Source: Pegoplata infirma (Eukaryota > Arthropoda > Insecta > Diptera > Anthomyiidae). Taken from it: 64,000 nt of DNA. The stretch covers positions 227,886,023 through 227,950,022 of the forward strand of contig OY992536.1 in NCBI GenBank assembly GCA_963921195.1, in the 5' to 3' direction. Every line of letters starts with the position of its first letter. The first letter of the stretch is position 1. The translations under genes were made by a program, and so were the position numbers. The notes below the pieces were generated by a model that was not told where the DNA came from, did no database searches, and worked only from the letters and a program-made list of their open reading frames with translations. Of the stretch, positions 35,903-45,852 are shown in pieces.

Positions 35903-36899
35903 TTAAAAGAAAAACTATATCAGAAAATAAAAAGAAATATTAAACATTTTACATAACTCACTTATTGTTAGTTTAGGAGACATAAGTTGCAAAATTGCAA
36001 CAGCGAAAAATTCTGCTGATACAATATATTTTTCTGCTGAAGCATTTCCCAACAAGTTTTTTTATTAACAGATTCTTCAAATTTTTTCAGTCAACATCAT
36101 TAGCAAACCGAATCTTCCTAAATCACATAATTTAATTGCTTATTCGACAAACATTTTTTTAAGTGTTTTTTTTTTTATATAAAGAAAACCCACAAGACAA
36201 AAACAAAATTGCTACAAATTGAAAATTTTTTTTTTATAAAACACAACAAGTTTAAGGAAATGTCTATAAAGATAAGGAAGTAAAACAAAACAAGAAACTG
36301 AAATATAAAATAAAAATCTTAAAGACCAACAAATGGGATAGAAAAAATAAATTGGCCAAAATCAAAAGAAATTTTTAATATACAGATAATACCATCATTG
36401 TATACAGTTAACAATAAAATATCATTGAAAAAATTTATCAATTTTAAATTTCATTTATAATAAAAAGGAAAGTACAAAAAACAATCTAAAACGAAAGTTT
36501 TTAAATGAAGGGTTTTGAAACAAATCGATTTTATGTTTTTATGTTTAAATAAAACCGAATTAATATTCATATTTTGATGTTCAGTTTAAAAAAAATCAAT
36601 ATGATCTCTGTTTTATTTAAAAGTCTCGTAATCTAAAATTTAAAAAAAATTTAAATGATAAGAATTCTAAAGTGACACCCTAATGAAGAAATACGTCTGT
36701 TAGAAAAAGAAAGGCCCTAGAGACATTGGTCTACCATAAACCAGTCAAGCATGTAGAAATAATTGAAAGGGCGACATTTTTTCGAATATATATGTGTCCC
36801 AGCAAAATATTAGATTAAATTTTTACTAGGTGTGTTTTAAAAGAATCAAATAAGGGCATAAACGTATTAAACACAAAGTTTGCTTCGCAAGAAAAAATA
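35903..36899. other. A+T-rich stretch without recognised feature
   Basis: Homopolymer-rich sequence with no inverted or tandem structure I could define and no coding signal. Confidence 0.45.
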
Positions 36900-36900
36900 T

Positions 36901-37470
36901 GGTGACATGACATAATCCCCATTTCCGTTCTGGGCATTATAACCAAACTCATTTTGGTCATAATCCCCGTAATGGTAGTGGGGACTATGACCGAAAATTA
37001 TTTGGACATAATCCCAATAAAAAACGGAAATAATTCCCAGATTTATGACCACATAACAAATGGCCATAGTCCCCATTATGGGGTTTATGTCTTCTATACT
37101 AGTTGGTCATAATCCCCAAAATTAAAATAATTTTTTTTTTTTACTTAAAAGTTTTTCTGCGTAGCCGGCCTTTGGCCGGGCTTAGAAATTATTAACTCTA
37201 TGCATTAAAATCACCCTCTCTGCAGAAAACGGGGATTATGACCAAAATTTCTTTGGACTTACTCCCCATAGTGTAATTGGGGGTTATGACCGAAAAAAAT
37301 TCGGTCGTAATCCCAACAAGGAACGGACATAATCCCCATTGGGATTGTGACCGTTTTGGAAACGGTCATAGTGCCTACAACTATTATGGGGATTATGACC
37401 GTAATGAATTCGGTCATAATCCCCATTTCCGTTATGGGGGTAATGTCCGTAGGGATTATGTTCTGTCACC
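36901..37470. mobile_element. ATAATCCCCAT word-repeat element, copy 2 (full?)
   Basis: The outer ends are GGTGACATGACATAATCCCC and, inverted, GGTGACAGAACATAATCCCT. Between them GGTCATAATCCCC, ATTATGGGGATTATGACC and small palindromes (GACCGTTTTGGAAACGGTC, GACCGAAAAAAATTCGGTC) alternate. A perfect 15 nt hairpin, CCGGCCTTTGGCCGG, lies at 37164-37178. The left and right halves are roughly inverse. Flanks show no clear duplication. Confidence 0.6.
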
Positions 37471-37619
37471 TGCGTATTACGTAATGCATAAAAAATACAA
37501 AAAAGTAATGCATATAATAAACGGTAAGGAAAAATAATGGATATTTTTGCATATTTGTTGCCTATGCAATTCATAGTAATGCATTACATAATCATTACCA
37601 TTTTTAAGGTTTTGATATA

Positions 37620-38334
37620 CTCAAAATAATTACTCTGTTAAATACTCTGTAAAATGACTGTAATCTCAATTCGACAGATTTTTGACAATGTTATCTGCCG
37701 AAATACAGATTTTAAGATAATACTTTGTATTTTCTTGTAACCGAAAAACAAAATTTTATCTGTAATTTTACTTTTTATTTTGTAATCTCTATTTTACAGA
37801 CAATAAACAGAGTTTGTTGGTAAAATACAGATTTTAGAAAAATACTTTGTTTTTTTTTTTCTCGTAACCGAAATAATAAATTTCATCTGTAATTTTACTT
37901 ATTGCTCTGTAATACAGTTTTCAAATAAAAATCTCTTCAAAAAACTTTTAAATATTTCAAAGGACAAAGCTATATGTCGAATTGGAGCTGCTCGTAAAAA
38001 AACTCGTAATTTTACAAAAATAAGAAAGTAAATTTACAATTTGGAAAACTAAAGCGGGCAATTTCGATGGCATTTCCCCAATTGTCAACACTACTTGCAC
38101 ATTAAGGAAAGAGAAATTGATCAGGAATCAAATAGTAAATAAAATAGTAAAATTCTGGTCGCTTTTATCAATATTTGACAAATAATTCTATAAATTTACA
38201 GTTTTTTTATAGAAATCATTTTACAGAGTTTTCTTCGTAAAATAACAAAAAATCTTGCTGGTTGGAAATCTATGGTATTTTCTGCTGGCTCAGCAGAGTA
38301 TCTCTGTAATTTAACAGAGTGATTATTTTGAGTG
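37620..38334. mobile_element. CTCAAAATAATTACTCTGT element (~715 bp)
   Basis: The left end CTCAAAATAATTACTCTGTT and the right inverse CACTCAAAATAATCACTCTG have TA outside. The interior has repeated CTGTAATTTTAC and ACAGAGTTT words. It belongs with the CACTCAAAA group and splits an older TAATGCAT-rich repeat (37480-37617 and 38337-38411). Confidence 0.68.
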
Positions 38335-38344
38335 TAAGATATTG

Positions 38345-38700
38345 TATTTTATGAGTTTTGTTGTAATTCTAAAGCATTTCCATTAAAAGTGTTACGTAAT
38401 TTTTTGCTGGGAGAAATAAAAAACTCCCACAACCATGAAAAAAATACCCATGATTTAGCAATGAGGCTGATGTCGATGATGTTGATGTCGATGATGTTTA
38501 TTGTTGATAGGTTGTTTTATTTTTAGTATCGTTAAATTTGCGTTGAAATCTTACTAAAAGAGAATAAACCATAGAGCAATCCTTAAACAAAAAATTCCTT
38601 TTATTTTATATGGGCATAAGGGTGGCACAAATAATGTCTTTTTTCGAATTTCGTCAATTGCCGGGCAAATTATCAAAACAAACAAAAAATTTCATACAAA
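38345..38700. other. Spacer; short GATGTCGATGATGTT repeat
   Basis: A (GATGTCGATGATGTT)2 microsatellite lies at 38470-38500. A TTTTTTGCTGGGA end at 38400-38412 belongs to the TACCCAGC family. No gene. Confidence 0.5.
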
Positions 38701-38701
38701 C

Positions 38702-38830
38702 TAGAGATGCGCATCTCATACGTGATAAGTATACATAGGTGAGCGCGTATGAGCGTGAGTAAACCAAAAAGGTCGTGAGTGAGTAAAATTCATGCGTGAG
38801 TTTTTCGTGATTTAAAAAAATCCGTGTTTT
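38702..38830. mobile_element. Fragment of the CGTGAG-rich TAGAGATG family
   Basis: TAGAGATGCGCATCTCA, then GTGAGCGCGTATGAGCGTGA and CGTGAGTGAGTAAAATTC-type words. One end only. Confidence 0.5.
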
Positions 38831-39099
38831 ATTATTTATTTGCACATTCACAGAAATAGTCTTAAAAACATCAAAAGACATTTTAACATGATAATGTTTT
38901 TAGGCTGGTGTCTAATTTTAAAAAATTGCAGGACGCCACCTCAGTTTGACTATATAAGCTAACAATTAACGAAAAAGCAAACAAGAATTACTATTTTCAT
39001 TTTCTTAAAACAAAAAATTTTAATAACTTGGGTTTGTAACTTGGTAATAATTCACCTCGCGTTGAATAAACCCGTTTTTCACCAGCTGGTGAATAAAAA

Positions 39100-39472
39100 G
39101 TAACATAATTATTTTTCAACAAAAAAACAAATTTTTTCATCAAATTTTTTCCATAAAAATTTTTTTTATCAATTTTTTTTTCATAAAATTGTTTTTTTTT
39201 TATAAAAAGTTGTTTTTTCATCAAACTTTTTTAATATATTTTTTTTATCAATTTTTTTTTTTATAAATTTTTTTTTTTCATCAATTTTTGTTTTTACAAA
39301 TTTTTTTTTATCAAATTCTTTTTTTTTATTAATTTTTTTTCATCAAAAATTTTCTTTTTCATTCATTTTTTTTCCATCAAATTTTTTTTTTCATCAAAAT
39401 TTTTTTTCATAAATTTTTTTTTATCATATTTTTTTCATAAATTTTTTCATCAATTTTTTTTCATCAAATTTT
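39100..39472 (+). repeat. TTTTTTTCATCAAA low-complexity array
   Basis: Degenerate ~14 bp units of T-run plus CAT(C)AAA; the tract resumes at 40170-40320 after a DINE-1-like insertion. The corresponding tract in copy 2 is 53680-54020. Confidence 0.85.
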
Positions 39473-40169
39473 TATACCCTCCAACTACAGTATGAGGGTA
39501 TACTCACTTTGTCATTCCGTGTGTAACGCATCAAAATATCGGTCTAGGACCCCATAAAGTATATATATTTATGATCAGTGATCGATTCTAAGACATTCTA
39601 GCGATGTCCGTCCGTCCGTCTGTCCGTCCGTCTGTCCGTCTGTAGTTAACACGATGAAGTCCAAAATAAAAGAGCTAGACACCCGAAATTTGGCACGAAT
39701 ATGTCTTATGTTTCTAGGCAGTTTAAGTTCGTAAAGGAGCAAAATCGGACCAGGGAAGAACTAAACCCCCCTTGAAGAACTAAACCAACCTCTGAAAAAT
39801 ACCATATTTTTACATGATTTTCTTTGTTTTTGTTTAACAAATACAACATTTTTATGCTACAAGAAGTTCAAAGTCCTGCATTTGGACCCAGAGAATTAGA
39901 AAATGTCTTTTTTTCGGTCCGCCCCCCTTTTATGGGCGTGCAAAAAATTTTTTTTTTAAATAATGATAAACTTGTAAATAATGATAAAGTATAAGAATGA
40001 ATTCTTAAACACATATTCGAGAAGAAATGCCCCCCCCCCAATTACCACTACCGACCCCCCCCCCCCAAAAAAAAAAAAGAAAACGCCCCTGCAATTTTTT
40101 TTTTATTTATTTGCATGTTGGAGGGTATAACAGATTCGGCACGTCCGAATTTAACACTCTCACTTGTTT
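39473..40169 (+). mobile_element. DINE-1-like element, subfamily 1, intact layout
   Basis: It starts TATACCCTCCAACTACAG with a hairpin to GAGGGTATA and carries TTTGTCATTCCGTGTGTAAC, CCCCATAAAGTATATATATT, CTAGCGATG and a TCCG/TCTG tract (39608-39645). It has AAATTTGGCACGAATATGTC and poly-C/poly-A near 40025-40080, then a GGAGGGTATA box, a TTCGGCACGTCCGAA hairpin and CACTTGTTTA. It sits within the T-rich CATCAAA array, as expected for insertion at T-rich sites. Confidence 0.82.
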
Positions 40170-40328
40170 ATTATCAATTTGTTTCTCACCAAGAAATTTT
40201 TTTTTTCATATTTTTTTTCATCAATTTTTTTTTACTTAAAAAAATTTTTCTTTTCATCAAAAAAATTCATCAAAAACTTTTTTTCATAAAAATTTTTTTC
40301 ACCAAAAATTTTGGGTTCATTAAATTTT

Positions 40329-40901
40329 TATACCCTCCAACTACAGTATGGGGGTATACTCACTTTGTCATTCCGTATGTAACGCATCGAAATATCGGTC
40401 GGGGACCCCATAATGTATATATATTATTGATCAGTGATCGATTCTAAGACATTCTAGCGATGTCCGTCCGTCCGTCCGTCCGTCCGTCCGTCCGTCCGTC
40501 CGTCTGTCTGTCCGTCCGTCCGTCCGTCCGTCTGTAGTTAACACGATGCAGTCCAAAATAAAAGAGCTAGGAACCTCAAGTTTGGCACAAATATGTCTTA
40601 TGTTCCTAGGCAGGTTAAGTTCGGAAATTGGCAAAATCGGACAAGGGGGGAAAAAGTTCCCCCTTGAAGAACTAAACCAATCTCAAAAAAAATACACGTT
40701 TTTACATGTTTTTTTGTATTTTTGTTAAATAAATGAAACATTTGGTACATTTATCGCGATCGAAAGGTGCTCTCAACGTGCCCCGCTGATTCTATCAACT
40801 CCCCCCCCCAAAAAAAAAACGCCCCTGTCAATTTTTTTTTTTTTTACATTTTGGAGGGTATAAAAGATTCGGCACAGCCGAATTTAACACTCTCACTTGT
40901 T
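40329..40901 (+). mobile_element. DINE-1-like element, subfamily 1
   Basis: Same plan as 39473-40169, with a longer TCCG tract at 40462-40532 and a shorter tail. The matching empty site in copy 2 (TTAAATCTTTTTTAACATAA, about 54037-54056) shows that the element extends from the TATACCC hairpin to ACTTGTTT and inserted between Ts. Confidence 0.85.
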
Positions 40902-41629
40902 TTAACATAATTTGGTTTTTCGTGAAAAAAAAATTTTTTTTTTACCAAAACTACTCCACCAAGTCTAAGCTTTTCGCATAAAAATTTTCCATTTTTTTTA
41001 TAAAATGTACATAAAACAATTGAGAGTTTTATATTCTTTGGTGGCGAATCTTTTATACTCTCCAAAATGTAAAAACACTTTTTTGCACTTATTTTTGCAC
41101 TCACTTACGAAATGTACAGCTCTTTTGGTTTTTTAATAGGGTCCTCAATTGATATTTCAGTTCGTTTTACATGGAATACACTGTAAGACAAATTTGAACT
41201 TTTTTTTAACACCAGAACGAGACCTTATACACTTGATAGAAGAGCCCCTAAGGAGTAAAACTGCATTTACAGTTTTTCATTCGGTGATCATTTGTCCTTT
41301 TTAGAGCAATTTAAAGTTTTGAAGGACATCTAAAGTAAAAAAATTAAAAAATAAATATTTCTACATATCCTAAATAAAAAGAAAATGAAAGAGTAAAGTC
41401 TCCTCGATTATTTAAATATGTTTGTTTCGTCATATCAGGTTTAAAGGATGCCAATAAGGTCCTTTCAAAATTTTGTCCTTTAATATCCTTTAGAATTTCC
41501 AGCCATTTCCGGAAAAAATATTTGTTATGGACATTGATATGGACCAACACATTGTTAAATTTCATCCTTCTCACTTTGGTAGTTAAGTGTAAAAAAATAA
41601 GTTTTTCTATAAAACTGAAAATAACCGGT

Positions 41630-42150
41630 ATAGGAAATACCAGAAATGTCTATAATTTTTAGAAATTCAATTTTTCTTCTGCATTTTTTCAACTTGAACC
41701 CTTATAACAAATATAATTAGAGCCCGTGCTCGATCTGTACTTACAGAAAAAATCAAATAAAATTACTGACAAAATATGTCGCCATTAGGCACGTCTCCGA
41801 AACAGAAAATGCAAATTCCTTCATTTGTGTCTGCAATTCCAGATCATGTTGGTAACCCTTGCGAAATAATGTAAGAGACAAAAAAGTTGAAATGAAGTAT
41901 GAAGTGAGGTTAAGTTTGCTAGAAATAGAATTGTAGTGTTGGAAACTGTCAAAATTTATTCTGTAGAAACTATAAATATTCACATATATAAAAAACAGTT
42001 TTTATCAACAAGACAAACCGACATTTAAAATCCTACTGATGATGACACTAACTGGGGTGTTTGAAACCGGTATAGGAAATACCAGAAATGTCTATAATTT
42101 TTAGAAATTCAATTTTTCTTCTGCATTTTTTCAACTTGAACCCTTATGAA
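41630..42150 (+). repeat. Dispersed ~437 bp repeat with direct terminal copies, copy 1
   Basis: An ~80 bp block (CCGGTATAGGAAATACCAGA, AATGTCTATAATTTTTAGAA, CTTCTGCATTTTTTCAACTT) occurs at both 41630-41708 and 42068-42146. Between them come ATTAGAGCCCGTGCTCGATC, TCTCCGAAACAGAAAATGCA, TTCCAGATCATGTTGGTAAC and ACTAACTGGGGTGTTTGAAA. The same sequence recurs at 62870-63690. A period of ~437 bp suggests a dispersed piece of a tandem satellite. Confidence 0.7.
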
Positions 42151-42750
42151 AATATTTTAGTATATTTACACATAGCCATCCAAACATCAACTAATTTTCT
42201 TTGAAAAAAACCTAACTTGTTTTTTACACCAAACTAAAAAAGTGAGAAGGAATTAATTTAACAATGTCTGGGTGCATATCAATTTCCTTAACATATATTT
42301 TTTCCAGAAGAAACGGCTGGAAATTCTAAAGGATATTAAAGGACAAAGTTTTAAAAGGACCTTATTGGCATCCTTTAAACCTGATATGACGAAACAAACA
42401 TATTTAAATAATCAAGGAGACCTTACTCTTTCATTTTCTTTTTATTTCAGCATCGTACGATAAGTAGAAATATTTTTTTTTAATTTTTTTACTTTAAAGG
42501 TCCTTCAAATCTATAAAGTCCTCTAAGAAGGACAAATCGCTCCTTGACTTGTATAGTGTCATAACTCAAAAAATGCGTTTTTTGAGTTAATGATGCAGAA
42601 TTATTCGTTATATCGTGCTTTATATTGTGTCAAAAATTCGTATTAATATCTCTTAAACTCACCCTTTGAGAAGAGTACACGCCATTATTACATTTTCTAT
42701 GTACCGGCCTTTTTCAATTAAAAACCAGTTTCAATAGTAAACTTTAAACG

Positions 42751-43809
42751 TGTAACGAAGTTTTTCGTTACATATTGGTAATTTTATATTTTTTTATAAA
42801 AATACTATTTTTTTCATTTAAATATTTTAATATTTCTTTCTAGTTTTTAAGAGATTTACAGTTACATAAATATAAGAGTAATCTGTATAAGAGAACCAAC
42901 GCATCAACCAATGCTACACATACAATTTAATTTTCTCTTGATCTCACTACTACAGTGGTATTGATCGGTCGGTAGTAAATTCAAAGCTCACGCATACATT
43001 CGTTTTCTCATGCTCTCACTACTAACGTACGTAGTTGGTTTGTAGTTAGTTTGGTCATTACTACAACTTTAGTTGAGCTTGTGCTGTCCAAGTGTACGGG
43101 TAGCACTGCAGGTCATTAGATTTCGGTGGTAGTCGTTCACAAGTACAGCCAAGTTCAACTCAATGTAGTAATTGCAGAGGGTTTCTACTTATTTAAATAA
43201 ATAATAGTCCCCAGGCATAGTAGTGGTAGTGCATAGGAAAACTACTGGTTAAGATGGCCATAGTTTCCAGGCAGGTAGATGTATTAGTGACCAGGGAGTC
43301 TACTGGTTTAAACGGCCATAGATCCCATGTCTGTAGTGGTAACTAAAACACTAACAAACAATAAAAATTCCACACTATAAAAATATGACTCGAGCATTAA
43401 TTCGGGGAGTCTCTTGTCTACCGCGAAAGCGTTCACCCGTGCAGCGGGTAACCTGCGTTACTCTGTCCGGCAATTATCCTGATTTCTTTTCAAACATTAA
43501 TTATCCTGGTTTCATCGAAAACGTCTAGATCCTGGTTTCAGTCACAAACGTGGGTGACTGCAAACATCTCTGGTACAGGGCTCATATCCTGGTTTAAATC
43601 TAGCATCGATCGTGAACGTGTGCGATTATTCGAGTACAGGGAATAATCGCAACGTTATTAAATAGTTTGACTCAAGCTTGTATCCTGGTTGCTGCGTTGG
43701 TCTTCAATTTTAGTGATAAATTGTAAAATAAAGTTCTGAATTAAAATAAAATTCCTGTGTTTTAATAATCCTGGTTCTGACTGACCTAACCCCGGCAAAA
43801 TCTATTATA
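42751..43809 (+). repeat. 5' LTR
   Basis: Starts TGTAACGAA-GTTT-TTCGTTACA, a perfect 9 bp inverted repeat at the very edge, and ends ...TCTATTATA. An AATAAA signal lies at 43729. The 3' third repeats the word ATCCTGGTT (about 43503, 43529, 43586, 43682, 43768, plus a variant at 43477). The repeated motif could be a regulatory or structural element; no function is known to me. Confidence 0.92.
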
Positions 43810-43811
43810 AA

Positions 43812-43829
43812 TGGCGCCCGAGCAGGGAC
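43812..43829 (+). promoter_or_regulatory. Primer binding site, tRNA-Lys type
   Basis: TGGCGCCCGAGCAGGGAC lies two to three bases after the 5' LTR. It complements the 3' end (with CCA) of an insect lysine tRNA and differs by one base from the Lys3 site used by lentiviruses. Confidence 0.9.
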
Positions 43830-44297
43830 TCTAAAAAAGGAAAAATAAATGTGGAGAAAACCAAATCTATTAAAAATAAAAGTTTTCCAAATCCACAAAA
43901 CAAGAAAAATTCTGGAAAAAAAAAATCTGGCTGGCAGCGGATGCTCTATATTCAACGCAAATTGGCAATACAAAAAAATCTGGCTGCTGAAAAAAAAATC
44001 ATCGGTCTTCTGCAAAGATAAAGCTTTACCCAAAAAGGTCTAGCTTCTGAGAAAACAAAAAAAAAAAAATCATCGGTATCCTGAAAATCTGGTTCGTATT
44101 CCAGCAAATTTAAATTCTGAAAACAACGAGCTTCTGGAAGGTGCACGAGAATTACAAGCAATAAGCTGTTAACACAGAAAAGCTATGTCAAAGGTAATGG
44201 ACAAAACTGGGCCACCACGTGGACAATCTGAGAGTTCTGGTAGAAGCGGTAAAACCACGTGGTCATGAAGTCCACAGTTCCTTTACAAATTCCAAAC
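43830..44297 (+). other. Residual internal region of the LTR element
   Basis: About 470 bp without gag-pol homology. The 64-codon frame at 43849-44043 is lysine-rich and shows no motif. Words such as AAAAAATCTGGCTG recur three or four times, so it may be a tandem-like leader rather than coding sequence. Confidence 0.7.
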
Positions 44298-44308
44298 GAA
44301 GGGGGAGA
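44298..44308 (+). promoter_or_regulatory. Polypurine tract
   Basis: GAAGGGGGAGA directly precedes the TG of the 3' LTR, the expected plus-strand primer site. Confidence 0.85.
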
Positions 44309-45367
44309 TGTAACGAAGTTTTTCGTTACATATTGGTAATTTTATATTTTTTTATAAAAATACTATTTTTTTCATTTAAATATTTTAATATTTCTTTCTA
44401 GTTTTTAAGAGATTTACAGTTACATAAATATAAGAGTAATCTGTATAAGAGAACCAACGCATCAACCAATGCTACACATACAATTTAATTTTCTCTTGAT
44501 CTCACTACTACAGTGGTATTGATCGGTCGGTAGTAAATTCAAAGCTCACGCATACATTCGTTTTCTCATGCTCTCACTACTAACGTACGTAGTTGGTTTG
44601 TAGTTAGTTTGGTCATTACTACAACTTTAGTTGAGCTTGTGCTGTCCAAGTGTACGGGTAGCACTGCAGGTCATTAGATTTCGGTGGTAGTCGTTCACAA
44701 GTACAGCCAAGTTCAACTCAATGTAGTAATTGCAGAGGGTTTCTACTTATTTAAATAAATAATAGTCCCCAGGCATAGTAGTGGTAGTGCATAGGAAAAC
44801 TACTGGTTAAGATGGCCATAGTTTCCAGGCAGGTAGATGTATTAGTGACCAGGGAGTCTACTGGTTTAAACGGCCATAGATCCCATGTCTGTAGTGGTAA
44901 CTAAAACACTAACAAACAATAAAAATTCCACACTATAAAAATATGACTCGAGCATTAATTCGGGGAGTCTCTTGTCTACCACGAAAGCGTTCACCCGTGC
45001 AGCGGGTAACCTGCGTTACTCTGTCCGGCAATTATCCTGGTTTCTTTTCAAACATTAATTATCCTGGTTTCATCGAAAACGTCTAGATCCTGGTTTCAGT
45101 CACAAACGTGGGTGACTGCAAACATCTCTGGTACAGGGCTCATATCCTGGTTTAAATCTAGCATCGATCGTGAACGTGTGCGATTATTCGAGTACAGGGA
45201 ATAATCGCAACGTTATTAAATAGTTTGACTCAAGCTTGTATCCTGGTTGCTGCGTTGGTCTTCAATTTTAGTGATAAATTGTAAAATAAAGTTCTGAATT
45301 AAAATAAAATTCCTGTGTTTTAATAATCCTGGTTCTGACTGACCTAACCCCGGCAAAATCTATTATA
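44309..45367 (+). repeat. 3' LTR
   Basis: A copy of 42751-43809 shifted by 1558 bp, with two single-base differences seen by eye. Confidence 0.92.
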
Positions 45368-45779
45368 AACGTGTTTTCTGCAAAATCAAATATTTTGAGT
45401 TATGACACTATACAAGTAAAGGAGCGAAATGATCACGAATAAAAAACTGTAAATGCAGTTTTACTCCAGAGGGCTTGCTATCAAGTGTATTAGGTCTCGT
45501 TCTAGTGTTAAAAGTATTGTTGTACGGTGATAGCAAAGTTATATAACATTATTTTTCTAATAAAACTTTGTTTTGGCAAGTACACAAAAATCTTCCGCAA
45601 AACATTATCATGATTTAATGTTTTGGGCAAGAGTAATAATTCGCAGTAATTTTTACCTCACAGGTCACACACAGTTCGGTGTGTTTGGTATTGTAGTTTG
45701 GAACGCTCTTACAATAGCATGGGGTAAAACATTAACAAAATTATACATACTTTTCAATTCGTGAGTATTTATTTTTTAT

Positions 45780-45852
45780 TTTTTTTATTTTTTCTACACA
45801 CTTGAGCGTGCAAGAATGTGATTGAAAAGTCACTCACGAACCCATCTCTATT
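45780..45852. mobile_element. End fragment of the CGTGAG-rich family
   Basis: CTTGAGCGTGCAAGAATGTG, then CACTCACGAACCCATCTCTA matches the right ends at 7945, 18135 and 24585. Confidence 0.5.

Larger units (their letters stand above)
42751..45367 (+). mobile_element. Young non-autonomous LTR retrotransposon (tRNA-Lys primed)
   Basis: Two ~1059 bp LTRs bracket only ~500 bp. The flanks AACG (or AAACG) before LTR1 and after LTR2 are the target duplication. I found two differences between LTRs (G/A at 43423/44981, A/G at 43482/45040), so the insertion is recent. No gag, protease, RT or integrase is present, so it must depend on another element. Long LTRs with a Lys-type primer site suggest the Osvaldo/Ulysses group of Gypsy elements, by inference only. 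Confidence 0.93.
42538..45426. mobile_element. MITE (CGCTCCTT ends) interrupted by the LTR element
   Basis: The ends CGCTCCTTGACTTGTATAGT and, inverted, CGCTCCTTTACTTGTATAGT continue as GTCATAACTCAAAA. AAAT lies outside both ends. The undisturbed opposite arm of the host foldback reads GTGATCATTTGTCC, so one AAAT was present originally. Without the LTR element the MITE is about 270 bp. Confidence 0.72.
41179..45529. mobile_element. CACTG-ended foldback with ATA duplication (CACTA/EnSpm-like?)
   Basis: The ends are CACTGTA and, inverted, CACCGTA, flanked by ATA on both sides (41176-41178, 45530-45532). Copy 2 at 54330 has a single ATA in CATGGAATAGCAAAG. The arms share AACGAGACCTTATACACTTG, GGAGTAAAACTGCATTTACA, TTAAAGGATGCCAATAAGG and CTTCTCACTTT. 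A 3 bp duplication with CACTG ends fits CACTA/EnSpm-type elements. No transposase. Its right arm holds a MITE that holds an LTR element; a satellite-like block lies in its loop. Confidence 0.72.
38881..45630. repeat. Dispersed repeat, copy 1, filled by nested insertions
   Basis: It matches 53428-54420 at both edges and between insertions: TTTTAACATGATAATGTTTT, GCAGGACGCCACCTCAGTTT, CAATTAACGAAAAAG, TTCACCAGCTGGTGAA, a TTTTTTTCATCAAA tract, TTGGGTTCATTAAA, TTCTTTGGTGGCGAAT-type words, GCAAAGTTATATAACATT, GGCAAGTACAC. It carries two DINE-1-like elements (39473, 40329) and a CACTG foldback (41179) that are absent from the 53.4 kb copy. Confidence 0.82.

Noticed and set aside
37164..37178. CCGGCCTTTGGCCGG hairpin as a further Helitron 3' end
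   Set aside because: It is followed by GCTTAG rather than CTRR-T, and it lies within the word-repeat element rather than at a boundary.
40020..40095. Poly-C plus poly-A tract as a poly(A) tail of a processed transcript
   Set aside because: The same C/A block occurs at the equivalent position of the DINE-1-like elements ending at 32165 and 40901, so it is part of that family.
43849..44043. 64-codon frame inside the LTR element as a gag remnant
   Set aside because: No zinc knuckle or capsid-like pattern is present; the peptide is a lysine-rich by-product of repeated AAAAATCTGGCTG words.
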